Shown here: positions 36,327-45,868 of the stretch, piece after piece
Position numbering within the stretch: position 1 is the stretch's first letter
How the letters are laid out: each line of letters starts with the position of its first letter
Assembly (NCBI RefSeq): GCF_000013745.1
Contig: NC_007925.1
Coordinates: 3,224,001 to 3,288,000 of the forward strand
Length of the DNA: 64,000 nucleotides
Reading direction: 5' to 3'
Source of the DNA: Rhodopseudomonas_A palustris_F
GTDB lineage: Bacteria > Pseudomonadota > Alphaproteobacteria > Rhizobiales > Xanthobacteraceae
The notes under the pieces: generated by a model
Seen by the model: the letters and a program-made list of their open reading frames with translations, nothing else
What the model was told of the DNA's origin: nothing
The model's database searches: none
Program-made: the position numbers and the translations under genes

Positions 36327-38603
36327 ATGAACATCCAGAACACCATTGACGTCGTTGCGGCGGCACCGCTCCCCAACGACCCCTGGCATGATTTTGCTGC
36401 CGGCAACTGGACCCGCGAGATCGACGTTCGTGATTTCATCCAGAAGAACGTGACGCCGTGGGTGGGCGACGCGTCGTTCCTGGTGCCGGCGACCGCGCGC
36501 ACTCAGGCGCTGTGGGCCAAGCTGAAGGATCTGTTGCAGCTCGAGCGCGACCACGGCGGCGTGCTCGACGTCGACAGCAAGACGTTCTCCTCGATCGTGG
36601 CGCATGGCGCCGGCTATATCGACCGCGAGCTCGAACAGATCGTCGGCCTGCAGACCGACGCGCCGTTGAAGCGCGCGATCATGCCGTTCGGCGGCTGGCG
36701 CATGGTGAAGAACGGGCTCGAAGCCTACGGCCTCAAAGCCGATCCGAGCTTCGAGAAGATCTTCCCCGGCATCCGCAAGACTCATAACGACGCGGTGTTC
36801 GACGTCTATTCGCCCGACGCGGTGAAGTGCCGCAAGTCCGGCATCATCACCGGGCTGCCCGACGCCTACGGCCGCGGCCGCATCATCGGCGACTATCGCC
36901 GCGTCGCGCTGTACGGCGTGGCCCGGCTGATCGAGGACAAGAAGGCGCAAGCCGCCAGCCTCGAACTCGACTCGCTCGACGACGCCGTGCTGCGGCAGCG
37001 CGAGGAGATCGCTGAGCAGATCCGCGCGTTGAAGGAACTGGTGGTGATGGCGAAGGCCTACGGCTTCGACCTCGCCAAGCCGGCGCTGAACGCCCGCGAG
37101 GCGATCCAATGGACCTACTTCGCCTATCTCGCCGCGGTGAAGGAATCCAACGGCGCCGCGATGTCGCTCGGCCGGGTGTCGAACTTCATCGACATCTACG
37201 TCGAGCGTGACATCGCCGAAGGCGTGCTCGACGAAGCCACCGCCCAGGAGCTGGTCGATCACTTCGTCATGAAGCTGCGCATCGTGCGCTTCCTGCGCAC
37301 CCCGGAATACGACGCGCTGTTCTCCGGCGATCCGACCTGGGTCACCGAATCGATCGGCGGCATGGGGCTGGACGGCCGCGCGCTGGTGACCAAGTCGAGC
37401 TTCCGCTTCCTGCACACGCTGGAGACGCTCGGACCGGCACCGGAGCCCAACCTCACCGTGCTGTGGTCGGACTACCTGCCGCAGGGCTTCAAGGACTACT
37501 GCGCGCTGACCTCGATCCGCACCTCGTCGATCCAGTACGAGAACGACGATCTGATGCGGGCCTATTGGGGCGACGATTACGGCATCGCCTGCTGCGTCTC
37601 CGCGATGCGGATCGGCAAGCAGATGCAGTTCTTCGGCGCCCGCGCCAACCTCGCCAAGACCATGCTGTACGCCATCAACGGCGGCCGCGACGAACTGTCC
37701 GGCGAACAGATCGGCCCGACCTTGGCGCCGGTGACCGGCGACGTGCTCGACTATGATGATGTGAAAGCCAAGCTCGGCCCGATGATGGACTGGCTCGCCA
37801 AGACCTATATCGGCGCGCTCAACGCCATCCACTACTGCCACGACAAGTACATGTACGAGCGGATCGAGATGGCGCTGCACGACCGCGACATCCTGCGCAC
37901 CATGGCCTGCGGCATCGCCGGTCTGTCGGTGGCCGCCGACAGCCTGTCGGCGATCAAGCACGCCAAGGTCAAGGTGATCCGCGACGCCCGCGGGCTTGCC
38001 ACCGACTTCGCGATCGAAGGCGAGTATCCGGCGTTCGGCAACAATGACGACCGCGTCGACGAGATCGCGATCTGGCTGGTCAAGGAGTTCATGGAGCGGC
38101 TGCGCAAGCAGAAGACCTATCGCAACTCGGTCGCCACCATGTCGGTTTTGACCATCACTTCCAACGTGGTGTACGGCAAGAAGACCGGCAACACCCCGGA
38201 CGGCCGCAAGGCCGGTGAGCCGTTCGCGCCGGGCGCCAACCCGATGCACCGCCGCGACGTCAAGGGCGCGGTGGCCTCGATGGCCTCGGTGGCGAAACTG
38301 CCCTACGCGCATTCGCAGGACGGCATCTCCTACACCTTCACCATCGTGCCCTCGGCGCTGGGCGCCGGCGAAGCCGACCGCGTCGACAATCTGACCGGCC
38401 TGCTCGACGGTTACTTCGCGCAAGGCGGCCACCACATCAACGTCAACGTGTTCGACCGCGAGACGCTGCTGCACGCGATGGATCATCCGGAACTGTATCC
38501 GCAGCTCACCATCCGGGTCTCCGGCTACGCGGTGAACTTCACCAAACTGACGCGCGAGCAGCAGCTCGACGTCATCTCTCGGACCTTCCATAGTGTACAC
38601 TGA
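36327..38603 (+). CDS. pflB: Pyruvate formate-lyase (formate C-acetyltransferase)
   Basis: 758 residues, start preceded by GAGGAGG. Adjacent catalytic cysteines Cys422-Cys423 lie in GIACCVSAMR, and the glycyl-radical site RVSGYAV (Gly733) lies near the C-terminus. Both are complete, and the length matches true PflB rather than diol dehydratase or benzylsuccinate relatives. The enzyme converts pyruvate plus CoA to acetyl-CoA and formate without oxygen. The activase gene overlaps its 3' end by 11 bases. Presence in this lineage is patchy (it is known from some R. palustris strains), which points to a fermentative accessory trait. Confidence 0.96.
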   Translation: MNIQNTIDVVAAAPLPNDPWHDFAAGNWTREIDVRDFIQKNVTPWVGDASFLVPATARTQALWAKLKDLLQLERDHGGVLDVDSKTFSSIVAHGAGYIDRELEQIVGLQTDAPLKRAIMPFGGWRMVKNGLEAYGLKADPSFEKIFPGIRKTHNDAVFDVYSPDAVKCRKSGIITGLPDAYGRGRIIGDYRRVALYGVARLIEDKKAQAASLELDSLDDAVLRQREEIAEQIRALKELVVMAKAYGFDLAKPALNAREAIQWTYFAYLAAVKESNGAAMSLGRVSNFIDIYVERDIAEGVLDEATAQELVDHFVMKLRIVRFLRTPEYDALFSGDPTWVTESIGGMGLDGRALVTKSSFRFLHTLETLGPAPEPNLTVLWSDYLPQGFKDYCALTSIRTSSIQYENDDLMRAYWGDDYGIACCVSAMRIGKQMQFFGARANLAKTMLYAINGGRDELSGEQIGPTLAPVTGDVLDYDDVKAKLGPMMDWLAKTYIGALNAIHYCHDKYMYERIEMALHDRDILRTMACGIAGLSVAADSLSAIKHAKVKVIRDARGLATDFAIEGEYPAFGNNDDRVDEIAIWLVKEFMERLRKQKTYRNSVATMSVLTITSNVVYGKKTGNTPDGRKAGEPFAPGANPMHRRDVKGAVASMASVAKLPYAHSQDGISYTFTIVPSALGAGEADRVDNLTGLLDGYFAQGGHHINVNVFDRETLLHAMDHPELYPQLTIRVSGYAVNFTKLTREQQLDVISRTFHSVH

Positions 38604-39396
38604 CCAGGCCAACGCCGGTTACGCCACCGCGGCGCGCAAACCTTCGGGTTTGCGCGCCGTGCGCCCGGCCATCTCGGGCTGGGTGCATTCCACCGAGATC
38701 GGCGGCGCCGTCGACGGTCCCGGGATTCGCTACGTGCTGTTCCTGGCGGGGTGCCTGCTGCGCTGCCAGTACTGCCACAATCCCGATTCCTGGCACATGC
38801 ATCACGGCAAGCCGAGCAATTCGCGCGACGTGCTGCGCGACATCGCGGCCTATACCAAGTTTTTGATGCACGCCCATGGCGGCGTGACGCTGAGCGGCGG
38901 CGAGCCCTTGGTGCAGCCCGACTTCACCCACGCCGTCCTGCGCGGCTGCAAGGAGATGGGGCTGCACACCGCGCTCGACACCGCGGGCTTTCTCGGCGCC
39001 CATGCCGACGACTATCTACTGGCCGACGTCGATCTGGTGCTGCTCGACATCAAGGCGTTCAGCGAGGCGACTTACCAAAACCTCACCGGGGTCGCGCTGG
39101 AGCCGACGCTGGTGTTCGCCCGCCGGCTCGCGGCGATGCAGAAGCCGGTCTGGCTGCGCTACGTGCTGGTGCCCGGCCTCACCGACAAATTCGACGAGAT
39201 CGAAGGCTTAGCTTGCTTCGCGCGCGACCTCGGCAATGTCGAACGTGTCGACGTGCTGCCGTTCCACAACATGGGCGCGTTCAAATGGGCCGACGTCGGC
39301 ACGCCGTATCGGCTGGCCGACACCCCGCCGCCGTCCCCCGAGCTGCTCGAACGCACCCGTGAGCTGTTCCGCAGCAAAGGGCTCGTGGCAACGTAG
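38593..39396 (+). CDS. pflA: Pyruvate formate-lyase activating enzyme (radical SAM)
   Basis: 267 residues from a GTG at 38593, inside the end of pflB. The radical-SAM cluster motif is C54-LLR-C58-QY-C61 followed by HNPD, and GGVTLSGGEPL binds S-adenosylmethionine. DTAGF and the LLDIKAF region are typical of PflA. It installs the glycyl radical on Gly733 of PflB. The first ~25 residues are an extra basic stretch compared with E. coli PflA. Coupled expression with pflB is certain from the overlap. Confidence 0.95.
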   Translation: MYTDQANAGYATAARKPSGLRAVRPAISGWVHSTEIGGAVDGPGIRYVLFLAGCLLRCQYCHNPDSWHMHHGKPSNSRDVLRDIAAYTKFLMHAHGGVTLSGGEPLVQPDFTHAVLRGCKEMGLHTALDTAGFLGAHADDYLLADVDLVLLDIKAFSEATYQNLTGVALEPTLVFARRLAAMQKPVWLRYVLVPGLTDKFDEIEGLACFARDLGNVERVDVLPFHNMGAFKWADVGTPYRLADTPPPSPELLERTRELFRSKGLVAT

Positions 39397-39518
39397 ACCG
39401 ACGGGCCGAGAGGCGCCGGCCAACTATCCTATCAAGCCATGAGCGCGACACCGGCGGCTATGGAGCCGCCGGATCACTCAGCGCGCTTGCGACGCAAATT
39501 GGCCCCGCGTTGCAGGCC

Positions 39519-39782
39519 TCAGATCGCCCGCTGACGGCGGCCGGCCACGAAGCCATAGACCAGCAGCACGATGATCGCGCCGACCACCGCACCGATCAGC
39601 CCGGCCCCCTGCTCCGGCCCATACCAGCCCAGCGCCTGACCGAGATAGGTCGCGACGAATGCGCCGACGATGCCGAGGATCGTCGTCAAGATAAAGCCCG
39701 ATGGTTCGTTGTCTCCCGGCATCAGGAACTTGGCGATGACGCCGGCGACGAAGCCGATGATGATGGTCCAAAGAATGCCCAT
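39519..39782 (-). CDS. GlsB/YeaQ/YmgE-family (transglycosylase-associated) small membrane protein
   Basis: 87 residues from the ATG at 39782 (GGGAG site). Three hydrophobic helices, with GFVAGVIAKFLMPGDNEPSGFILTTILGIVGAFVATYLGQALGWY, the hallmark of the family. The PGDNEPSG loop after the first helix is conserved. Members are stress-induced small membrane proteins of unclear function; the transglycosylase name is historical. Monocistronic, convergent with pflA. Confidence 0.93.
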   Translation of the reverse strand: MGILWTIIIGFVAGVIAKFLMPGDNEPSGFILTTILGIVGAFVATYLGQALGWYGPEQGAGLIGAVVGAIIVLLVYGFVAGRRQRAI

Positions 39783-40024
39783 GGAATACTCCCGTGAGGT
39801 GGCATAGGAACTGGCGGGCAAACGCCGGGCCGATACATTAGGTTCCGTAGCTTGAGGCCAAAGCCGATGCTCGCCCCAGCCGCGAGATGCGGTTTGCACG
39901 GTGGCCGCCGGGCCCATCCCGCCCCACCCAATGGGTGGGTTGCCGGCCTATCCGGATAGCGTAATTCTGCCTGTCGAGAACTGCGCGATGGTCGAGCCCT
40001 GCATCCGGTGAGGCGGAACAGCCG

Positions 40025-40900
40025 ATGAGCACAAGCCCTGAGGGACAACGAACCGCCTTGGTCACTGGCGCCAACTCGGGCCTTGGCAAGGCGATCTCCA
40101 CGGCGCTGGCGGCCGAGGGCATTCGCGTTGGCCTGGTGGTCCGCGACCGCGCGCGGGGCGAAAAGGCGTTACAAGACATCCGCGCCGCCACGGGCAACGA
40201 AGATCTGCATCTGTTCGTCGCCGATCTGGCCGATCAATCTGCGATCCGCGCGCTGGCGCAGGCGGTTCACCAGCGCCTCGGCCGCCTGGAGCTGCTGGTG
40301 AACAATGCCGGCACCGCCTTCCCGGAACGGCGGCTCAGCCCGGACGGAATCGAGTGCGCGCTGGCGGTGAACCATCTCGGCCCGTTTCTCCTCACCACCC
40401 TGCTGCTGGATCTGCTCAAAGCCAGCGCGCCGGCGCGGATCGTCAACGTCGGCACCCGCATCACCACGGCGATGGAGTTCGAGGATTTGAATTGGGAGCG
40501 GCGGCCCTACAGCATGATGAAGGGCTACGGCCAATCCAAGCTCGGCAATCTGCACTTCACCTTCGAACTGGCGCGCCGGCTTGAGGGCTCCGGCGTGACG
40601 GTGAATTGCGTATTCCCCGGCGTCTTCAAATCGAATCTGGGCGGCACCGATGGCGCCCAAGGCGTGTTGTTGAAGCTGTTTGCCCGGCTGCTGGGCTGGG
40701 CGATCCCTTCGCCCGAGAAGGCGGCGCGGCGCGTGCTCTATCTCGCCAACGCCCCCGAATTGGCGAACGTCAGTGGTCGGTATTTTGGCGATCGCAAGAC
40801 CATCCCGGCGCCCGCACAGACGCTCGACCCGCAAGCCAACCGACGGCTGTGGCAGATCAGCGAGGCGCTGACGGCCGAACCGGCGGTGGCGGGCAGCTGA
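40025..40900 (+). CDS. Short-chain dehydrogenase, retinol-dehydrogenase-like
   Basis: 291 residues. TGANSGLG near residue 15 binds NAD(P), followed by NNAG near 95 and YGQSK as the catalytic Tyr-Lys pair (near 169). The preceding IVNVGT has Gly-Thr where the catalytic Ser is usual, so activity may be altered. The NH(L)GPF segment and long C-terminus fit the retinol dehydrogenase/WWOX-like SDR group. Substrate unknown. Followed by about 270 non-coding bases before recQ. Confidence 0.85.
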   Translation: MSTSPEGQRTALVTGANSGLGKAISTALAAEGIRVGLVVRDRARGEKALQDIRAATGNEDLHLFVADLADQSAIRALAQAVHQRLGRLELLVNNAGTAFPERRLSPDGIECALAVNHLGPFLLTTLLLDLLKASAPARIVNVGTRITTAMEFEDLNWERRPYSMMKGYGQSKLGNLHFTFELARRLEGSGVTVNCVFPGVFKSNLGGTDGAQGVLLKLFARLLGWAIPSPEKAARRVLYLANAPELANVSGRYFGDRKTIPAPAQTLDPQANRRLWQISEALTAEPAVAGS

Positions 40901-41171
40901 CGGTCCGACCATTGATCGCAGTGAGGTGGCTTGAGACCGCGCCGCTTCGTCGGCACGCATCGAGACGACCTGCGTTGCGCCGGTAAGCTCTCCAAAATGC
41001 CGTCATTCGCAGATAATCGAACCCCGCTGGCCGACACAAACCCTTGCCTTCCATCGCTTGAAATCTGAGGATCAGCTTCAAAGCCAACGAAGCGTCGGGT
41101 TAGCCCTAGCGGGCGGGCCGACGGCAAACCTGTTATGAAAGCCCCTCCTTCCGATTCTTCTCCGAGCCGCC

Positions 41172-42974
41172 GTGACCGCCGATCCCCTGCAGATCCTGAA
41201 AACCGTCTATGGTTACGACGCCTTTCGCGGCCCCCAGGCCGCCATCGTCGCCCATGTGATGGCCGGCAACAACGCCTTCGTGCTGATGCCGACGGGCGGC
41301 GGCAAATCTTTGTGCTACCAGATCCCCGCGATCGCCCGACCCGGCATGGGCCTCGTCGTCTCGCCGCTGATCGCCCTGATGGCCGATCAGGTGACGGCGC
41401 TGCGGCAGGCCGGCGTCACGGCCGCGGCGCTGAATTCCGACCTGCAGGGCGACGAGCGACACGCCTTGTGGCGGGACATCTCGAGCGGCGGGCTCGATCT
41501 CCTTTACGTCGCGCCAGAGACGCTGCTTAGACCCGACATTCTGGAGCTGCTGCGCCGCACGCCGCTGTCGCTGATCGCCATCGACGAAGCGCATTGCCTA
41601 TCGCAATGGGGGCACGATTTCCGCCCCTCTTATCGTCAACTCGACGCGCTCGTCACGCAATTTCCCGACACGCCGCGTATGGCCCTGACGGCGACGGCCG
41701 ATGCGCCGACGCGCGCCGAGATCCTGTCGCATCTCAAGATCGCCAAAAGCGATGCCTTCGTCGCCGGCTTCGACCGCCCCAACATCCACTATGCCATGGC
41801 GGAGAAGGACAATCCGCGGGCGCAGCTGAAGCGCTTCCTGAAGCAGCACGAGCGAGACAGCGGCATCGTCTACTGCCTGTCGAAGCGCAAGACGGAAGAA
41901 ACCGCGACCTGGCTCTGCGAGGAGGGTTACAACGCGCTGCCCTACCACGGCGGCATGGACAAGGCGCAACGCCAGACCAACCAGACCCGCTTCCAACGCG
42001 AAGAGGCCGTCATCATGGTGGCCACTATCGCCTTCGGCATGGGCATCGACAAACCCGACGTGCGCTTCGTCGTGCATCTCGATCTGCCCGGCAGCATCGA
42101 GGCCTATTACCAAGAGACCGGGCGCGCCGGTCGCGATGGCCTGCCGTCGGACACGCTGATGCTCTACGGCCACGAAGACATCGCGTTGCGCAGCCGCTTC
42201 ATCGAGGAGTCCGACGCCCCGGAGCAACGCAAGCGCATGGAGCGACAGAAGCTCGACGCGCTTCTGGGTCTCGCCGAGACGGCGGGCTGCCGCCGCCAGG
42301 TGCTGCTGTCCTATTTTGGCGACCATTCCGCCCCTTGCGGAAACTGCGACACCTGCGCGGAGCCGCCGCAACGCTTCGACGGCACGGTCGCGACGCTGAA
42401 GGCACTGTCCTGCATCTACAGGACCGGAGAGCGCTTCGGTCAGGCCTACATCGTCCAAGTGCTGTTGGGCGTCGCGGATGACCGCATCGCCCAGTCCGGG
42501 CACGACCGCATCTCGACCTTTGGCATCGGCAAGGAGCACGACAGCCGCACTTGGCGCGCGATCCTGCGCCAATTGATCGCGCTTCGCCTGATCGCTGTCG
42601 ACCTGACCGGCCATGGCGGGCTGTCGATCTCGGAGGCGGGCCGCCGGTTCCTGCGCGAAAAGCCGGTGCTGATGCTGCGCGTTCCGGCAAAGCCGCGCGC
42701 CACGCAGGCCAAGGGTGTCCGCGCCCAGGCCTCGACCGCCCTGCCCGAGGCCGACCGCACGCTATTTCAGGCCTTGCGCGAGAAGCGCACCGAACTGGCC
42801 CGCATGCAGAACGTGCCGCCCTACGTGATCTTCCACGACAAAACGCTGATCGAAATGGCCGCCGCGCGTCCCGGCTCGCGATCCCAGATGGCAAAGGTCC
42901 CGGGCGTCGGCGAGGCCAAGCTGGATCGCTACGGCGCCGCTTTTCTCGCCGTGATTGCCGAGCACGGGCGATAG
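41172..42974 (+). CDS. recQ: ATP-dependent DNA helicase RecQ
   Basis: 600 residues from a GTG at 41172. Walker A TGGGKS at 41-46, the DEAH box IDEAHCLSQWGHDFR, ATIAFGMGIDKPDVRFV and QETGRAGRDG (helicase motif VI), the zinc-binding Cys cluster CRRQVLLSYFG...CGNCDTC and a winged-helix/RQC region. A C-terminal HRDC domain runs from about residue 515 to the end. It unwinds DNA during recombination and fork repair. All motifs are intact. Some codon choices (more A/T-ending codons) differ slightly from neighbours, weakly suggesting a second, acquired copy, but this cannot be decided from the window. Confidence 0.95.
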   Translation: MTADPLQILKTVYGYDAFRGPQAAIVAHVMAGNNAFVLMPTGGGKSLCYQIPAIARPGMGLVVSPLIALMADQVTALRQAGVTAAALNSDLQGDERHALWRDISSGGLDLLYVAPETLLRPDILELLRRTPLSLIAIDEAHCLSQWGHDFRPSYRQLDALVTQFPDTPRMALTATADAPTRAEILSHLKIAKSDAFVAGFDRPNIHYAMAEKDNPRAQLKRFLKQHERDSGIVYCLSKRKTEETATWLCEEGYNALPYHGGMDKAQRQTNQTRFQREEAVIMVATIAFGMGIDKPDVRFVVHLDLPGSIEAYYQETGRAGRDGLPSDTLMLYGHEDIALRSRFIEESDAPEQRKRMERQKLDALLGLAETAGCRRQVLLSYFGDHSAPCGNCDTCAEPPQRFDGTVATLKALSCIYRTGERFGQAYIVQVLLGVADDRIAQSGHDRISTFGIGKEHDSRTWRAILRQLIALRLIAVDLTGHGGLSISEAGRRFLREKPVLMLRVPAKPRATQAKGVRAQASTALPEADRTLFQALREKRTELARMQNVPPYVIFHDKTLIEMAAARPGSRSQMAKVPGVGEAKLDRYGAAFLAVIAEHGR

Positions 42975-43276
42975 CTCGGCTGCCGGCCGATGCCGGGGGA
43001 CGACCGCTCTGTTGGGGGCGCTCGCCGCGGGAGCGGTCGATGGCCCAACCAGACGGGGCGCCCGGTTTTCGCTCTCCGGCTCGCGCGACACCGCTGGATC
43101 ATGGCCGTCGCCGCAACGCTACCGCCGGCGCAACGTGGTCTTGCAGCGCTGCCGAAGGCCAGCTTCACCTCGATGCCGCTGCAAATGACGGATCGACGCC
43201 ACAACCGCGACCTTCTGACTGCGTCGCAAAGTCTCACCAACGTCGAGTCTGACCTGCACCGAGCTGGGCAGCCACG
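42975..43276. other. Intergenic region after recQ
   Basis: About 300 bases between convergent recQ and the OrfA-like gene. Nothing recognisable; in particular no transposase OrfB follows the OrfA-like gene here. Confidence 0.5.
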
Positions 43277-43642
43277 CTATTGTCTTTCGGGATGACGAAG
43301 GCGCACCTGCTGGCGCGAGCGAAGCTCTTCTTCGAGCCTCAGCTTTTCAAGTAACATATCTGTCACAATCCGTCGCAGCTGAGCGTTTTCCAATTCCAGG
43401 TGTTTGATCATTTCTTCCGCCGAGATAACACTCGATGTTTGCGGCTTCGCTTCCGACTTGCCGCGCCCCCGTCCAACCGAACCGACGGTTGCGTCCGGCA
43501 TCTTCTTCCAGCGATGATATGTCATGATGCTGACGCCGAGCGCCTTTGAAATCTCACGCTGCGTCTTGCCCTTCGCTGCGAGCTCGTCGGCCTGCGCCAG
43601 CTTGGTCGCAATTTCTTCCGACGCATGCCTCTTGCCGACCAT
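43277..43642 (-). CDS. Orphan IS3-OrfA-like DNA-binding protein
   Basis: 121 residues. EEIATKLAQADELAAKGKTQREISKALGVSIMTYHRWKK is a helix-turn-helix of the transposase_8/IS3-OrfA type, and LELENAQLRRIVTDMLLEKLRLEEEL is the matching leucine-zipper segment. A 30-residue Gly/Ser/Lys linker separates them, which is longer than in ordinary OrfA. No OrfB (integrase core) lies downstream and I see no insertion-sequence ends, so it is a stand-alone gene. It may be a domesticated regulator for the adjacent adhesin-secretion locus, or simply a remnant. Confidence 0.75.
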   Translation of the reverse strand: MVGKRHASEEIATKLAQADELAAKGKTQREISKALGVSIMTYHRWKKMPDATVGSVGRGRGKSEAKPQTSSVISAEEMIKHLELENAQLRRIVTDMLLEKLRLEEELRSRQQVRLRHPERQ

Positions 43643-44235
43643 TTCTATCTTCTCCGATCCGACTCCTGCTCACCGAAAGTGCAGCAAGCTCTCTCAGTAA
43701 GCTCGAATCCATAAAGATTTCAATAGTGGGCTGGAAGAATTCGGGCAGGCACGGGTTTCCGCGGCCGGCCTGCCGGCAGCGCCATCGGGCCAAGGAACAG
43801 CCGATCGATGGGATTACCGGCAGGCCATGGGCAGGTTCGCGGCGCAACGCTGGACGGTAGGATGTGAAAGGTATTTCGGTCTGTTGATCGCTTACGATCG
43901 ATCGGATCAACGCCCCGACAGCCTCGTTAAAACGTGTTAAGCGAGGCAGACATCACGGACCCCGCCGCCCAAAGAGCTCTCGCAGGAACACGATAATGTT
44001 ATACCACTATGTTATCGGCAGCTCGATATAGTACACCGTAGCCTGGACCGACGCAGCAATGCCGGAGCCACGTCCCAGACATCAAACAAGCCATGATCTC
44101 CAGACGCTGCCTGCATCAGCAATGCGGTTCGCGTGGTACTAAGCCGACCTCGCACACCGCATAGCTGGCGCTTGGGACCACTTCTGACAGCGACGTTCCG
44201 GCTGCCGACCTGCCTGAAGCCCGTTCGCGATCCTG
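43643..44235. other. Non-coding stretch (about 590 bases)
   Basis: AT-richer than the surroundings (for example 43990-44045). A gttgatc/gatcaac inverted repeat (43883-43911) is present. No protein-like frame is convincing. It should include the promoter of the OrfA-like gene and the 3' end of the secretion operon. Confidence 0.4.
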
Positions 44236-45276
44236 CTAACGGACCGACGTCGCGTCGGGCTTTGCCTCGAGCAGTTTCGACAGCGCGATTTCGTTGATCA
44301 CGGGAGGCGTCTGCTTCAGCAATTCAGCCATATAGGCGCGACGATTGGCATCAGCGCGCTCCGCGCGGATGCGCTGCACCAGCGCATCCCTGACCTCCGA
44401 CAACGACCGCAGCCGCGACGCCTCAGTGTCCAGCAGCTTGAGAATGTGCCAACCGTCGTCGAGCCGCACCGGCTCCGAGATAGCGCCCTTCGCAAGCCCG
44501 ACGATCTGGCTGCGAATTTCAGTCTTCAGGTCGGGCTCGGCAGCCCAGCCGATTTCCCCGTCGCGTTCGGCCGTGGCGGCGTCGTCGGAAACGCTGCGCG
44601 CCAGCGCCGCAAAATCTGCACCGGGAGCTTTCGCTTTCTTCAGAACATCATCAAGCTTCTTCCGCCCGGCGTCTTCTGCGGCCTTGTCGGCATCCTTCGC
44701 GACCGCGACTACAATCTGCGCGAGTTGGAAGCGACGCGGGACCATCAAGGCGCTGGCGTTGGCGTCATAGACGGCCTTGATTTCGGATTCGTTCGGATAA
44801 CTCTCCGGTGGCGTGGTAAGCGACTGCAGGTAGCTTTCGACGATCTGGCTTTCACGAACGCGGGCAAGCTGGGCCACGATCACCGGTTGCTGGTCCCACT
44901 TCTTGGCCAGCGCTTCTTTGAGCGCAAGGCGGTTGGCGAGGATCGCCCGCACCGTCTGGCTGAGTTGTGCGGGATCGCGCGCCAGAGCGGCCTGCTGACG
45001 AGCATCGAGGAATGATATGGCCGCCCGCACCTCCTCGGCGGTAATGTCGTTCTCGCCGATCCGAGCAACGATCTCGCCGCCCTTCGCCACAGACGATGAC
45101 GGTTGCTGGGCTGGCGTCACATGCGCCGTCGTTGGCTGCGCTGGCGCCGCCGCTGGCTGTACCGCGGTTGAGCGAACCGGGGCCGGCGGAAGCGGCGTTC
45201 GGGTCTGCGCCATGGCGGCAGGCGTCGAGGCCGCCAGGGCGACCAGCATTCCAGCGGTGATTGTGTATTTGTTCAT
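44236..45276 (-). CDS. SurA/PpiC-type periplasmic peptidyl-prolyl isomerase
   Basis: 346 residues: signal peptide (MNKYTITAGMLVALAASTPAAMA), a Pro/Ala/Gln-rich linker (about 25-65), SurA-like N-terminal helices (EIVARIGENDITAEEVRAAI) and a parvulin domain near 195-300 (PRRFQLAQIVVAV, DFAALARSVSDDAATAERDGEIGWA, LDDGWHILKLLD). It should chaperone secreted or outer-membrane proteins through the periplasm. Last gene of the operon with the TpsB transporter and the ExbB/ExbD/TonB-like genes. The start overlaps the preceding stop (ATGA). It is probably a dedicated chaperone for the giant adhesin or its transporter. Confidence 0.88.
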   Translation of the reverse strand: MNKYTITAGMLVALAASTPAAMAQTRTPLPPAPVRSTAVQPAAAPAQPTTAHVTPAQQPSSSVAKGGEIVARIGENDITAEEVRAAISFLDARQQAALARDPAQLSQTVRAILANRLALKEALAKKWDQQPVIVAQLARVRESQIVESYLQSLTTPPESYPNESEIKAVYDANASALMVPRRFQLAQIVVAVAKDADKAAEDAGRKKLDDVLKKAKAPGADFAALARSVSDDAATAERDGEIGWAAEPDLKTEIRSQIVGLAKGAISEPVRLDDGWHILKLLDTEASRLRSLSEVRDALVQRIRAERADANRRAYMAELLKQTPPVINEIALSKLLEAKPDATSVR

Positions 45277-45866
45277 GGCGTGGCCTTCTGATCGAGGATT
45301 TTGTCGCGGAAGTCCTGGGCGGCGTTCTGGTGATCGACCCGCTTCAGGCCGAGCACCGGCTCGTGGTCCCAGATCTGTTCCATGGGGTTCATCGCCTCGT
45401 ATTGCGTTACGATCTCGTTTCCGACCCTGAGGAGCTGGGCGTTCTTTGCCTCGCAGGCCTTGTTGCTGGCCCTCAATGCGGTCGCCGTGCCCTCGAATTT
45501 GGCGCGCTCGGCGTCCTTGGTGCGGGCGACGGTTGCCGCCTCGCCATAGGCGCTCTTCCATTTCTCCAGCGCGTCGTCGCGCTCGGCCAGCCGGTCGTTG
45601 AAATCCCTCACCGCCTGCCGATACGCCTGCTCGGCTTCCTTGACCTGAGCCCGGAACGCCTCGTTCTGCTTGCGCAGCCTGTCGCGTTCCTGCTCGGCCG
45701 CGGTCAGTTTGGCCTGTTGCACCGCCCGTGCATCTTCCAGCGAGCGCAGCTGCGCCGTCACGCTGCGAAGCGCCTCGCGCAGACGATCGGTCTCGTTTTC
45801 GGCGCGCGCGGCCGTTGCAGCAACGAGCGCCAAGGCAATGATGAGATATGAAAGCAGCTGCCGCAT
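45273..45866 (-). CDS. Periplasmic coiled-coil protein
   Basis: 197 residues with a clear signal peptide (MRQLLSYLIIALALVAATAARA) and a long coiled coil from about 24 to 110 (heptads with Glu/Arg/Gln and Leu/Ala), then a short globular C-terminus with one Cys (SNKACEAKNAQLL) and YEAMNPMEQIWDHEPVLGLKRV. No known family recognised. It could be a periplasmic scaffold spanning inner and outer parts of the adjacent secretion complex. It lies two bases after the porin gene and overlaps the PPIase gene. Confidence 0.75.
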   Translation of the reverse strand: MRQLLSYLIIALALVAATAARAENETDRLREALRSVTAQLRSLEDARAVQQAKLTAAEQERDRLRKQNEAFRAQVKEAEQAYRQAVRDFNDRLAERDDALEKWKSAYGEAATVARTKDAERAKFEGTATALRASNKACEAKNAQLLRVGNEIVTQYEAMNPMEQIWDHEPVLGLKRVDHQNAAQDFRDKILDQKATP

Positions 45867-45868
45867 GA

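Noticed and set aside
36087..38612. Very long open frame on the minus strand opposite pflB
   Set aside because: Exact antisense of a strongly supported gene. The repetitive His/Val/Asp/Arg composition is the usual shadow of high-GC codon bias.
43883..43911. gttgatc/gatcaac inverted repeat as a FixK-type site
   Set aside because: The arms are 15 bases apart instead of the four required for FixK/FNR boxes, so it is only noted as an inverted repeat.
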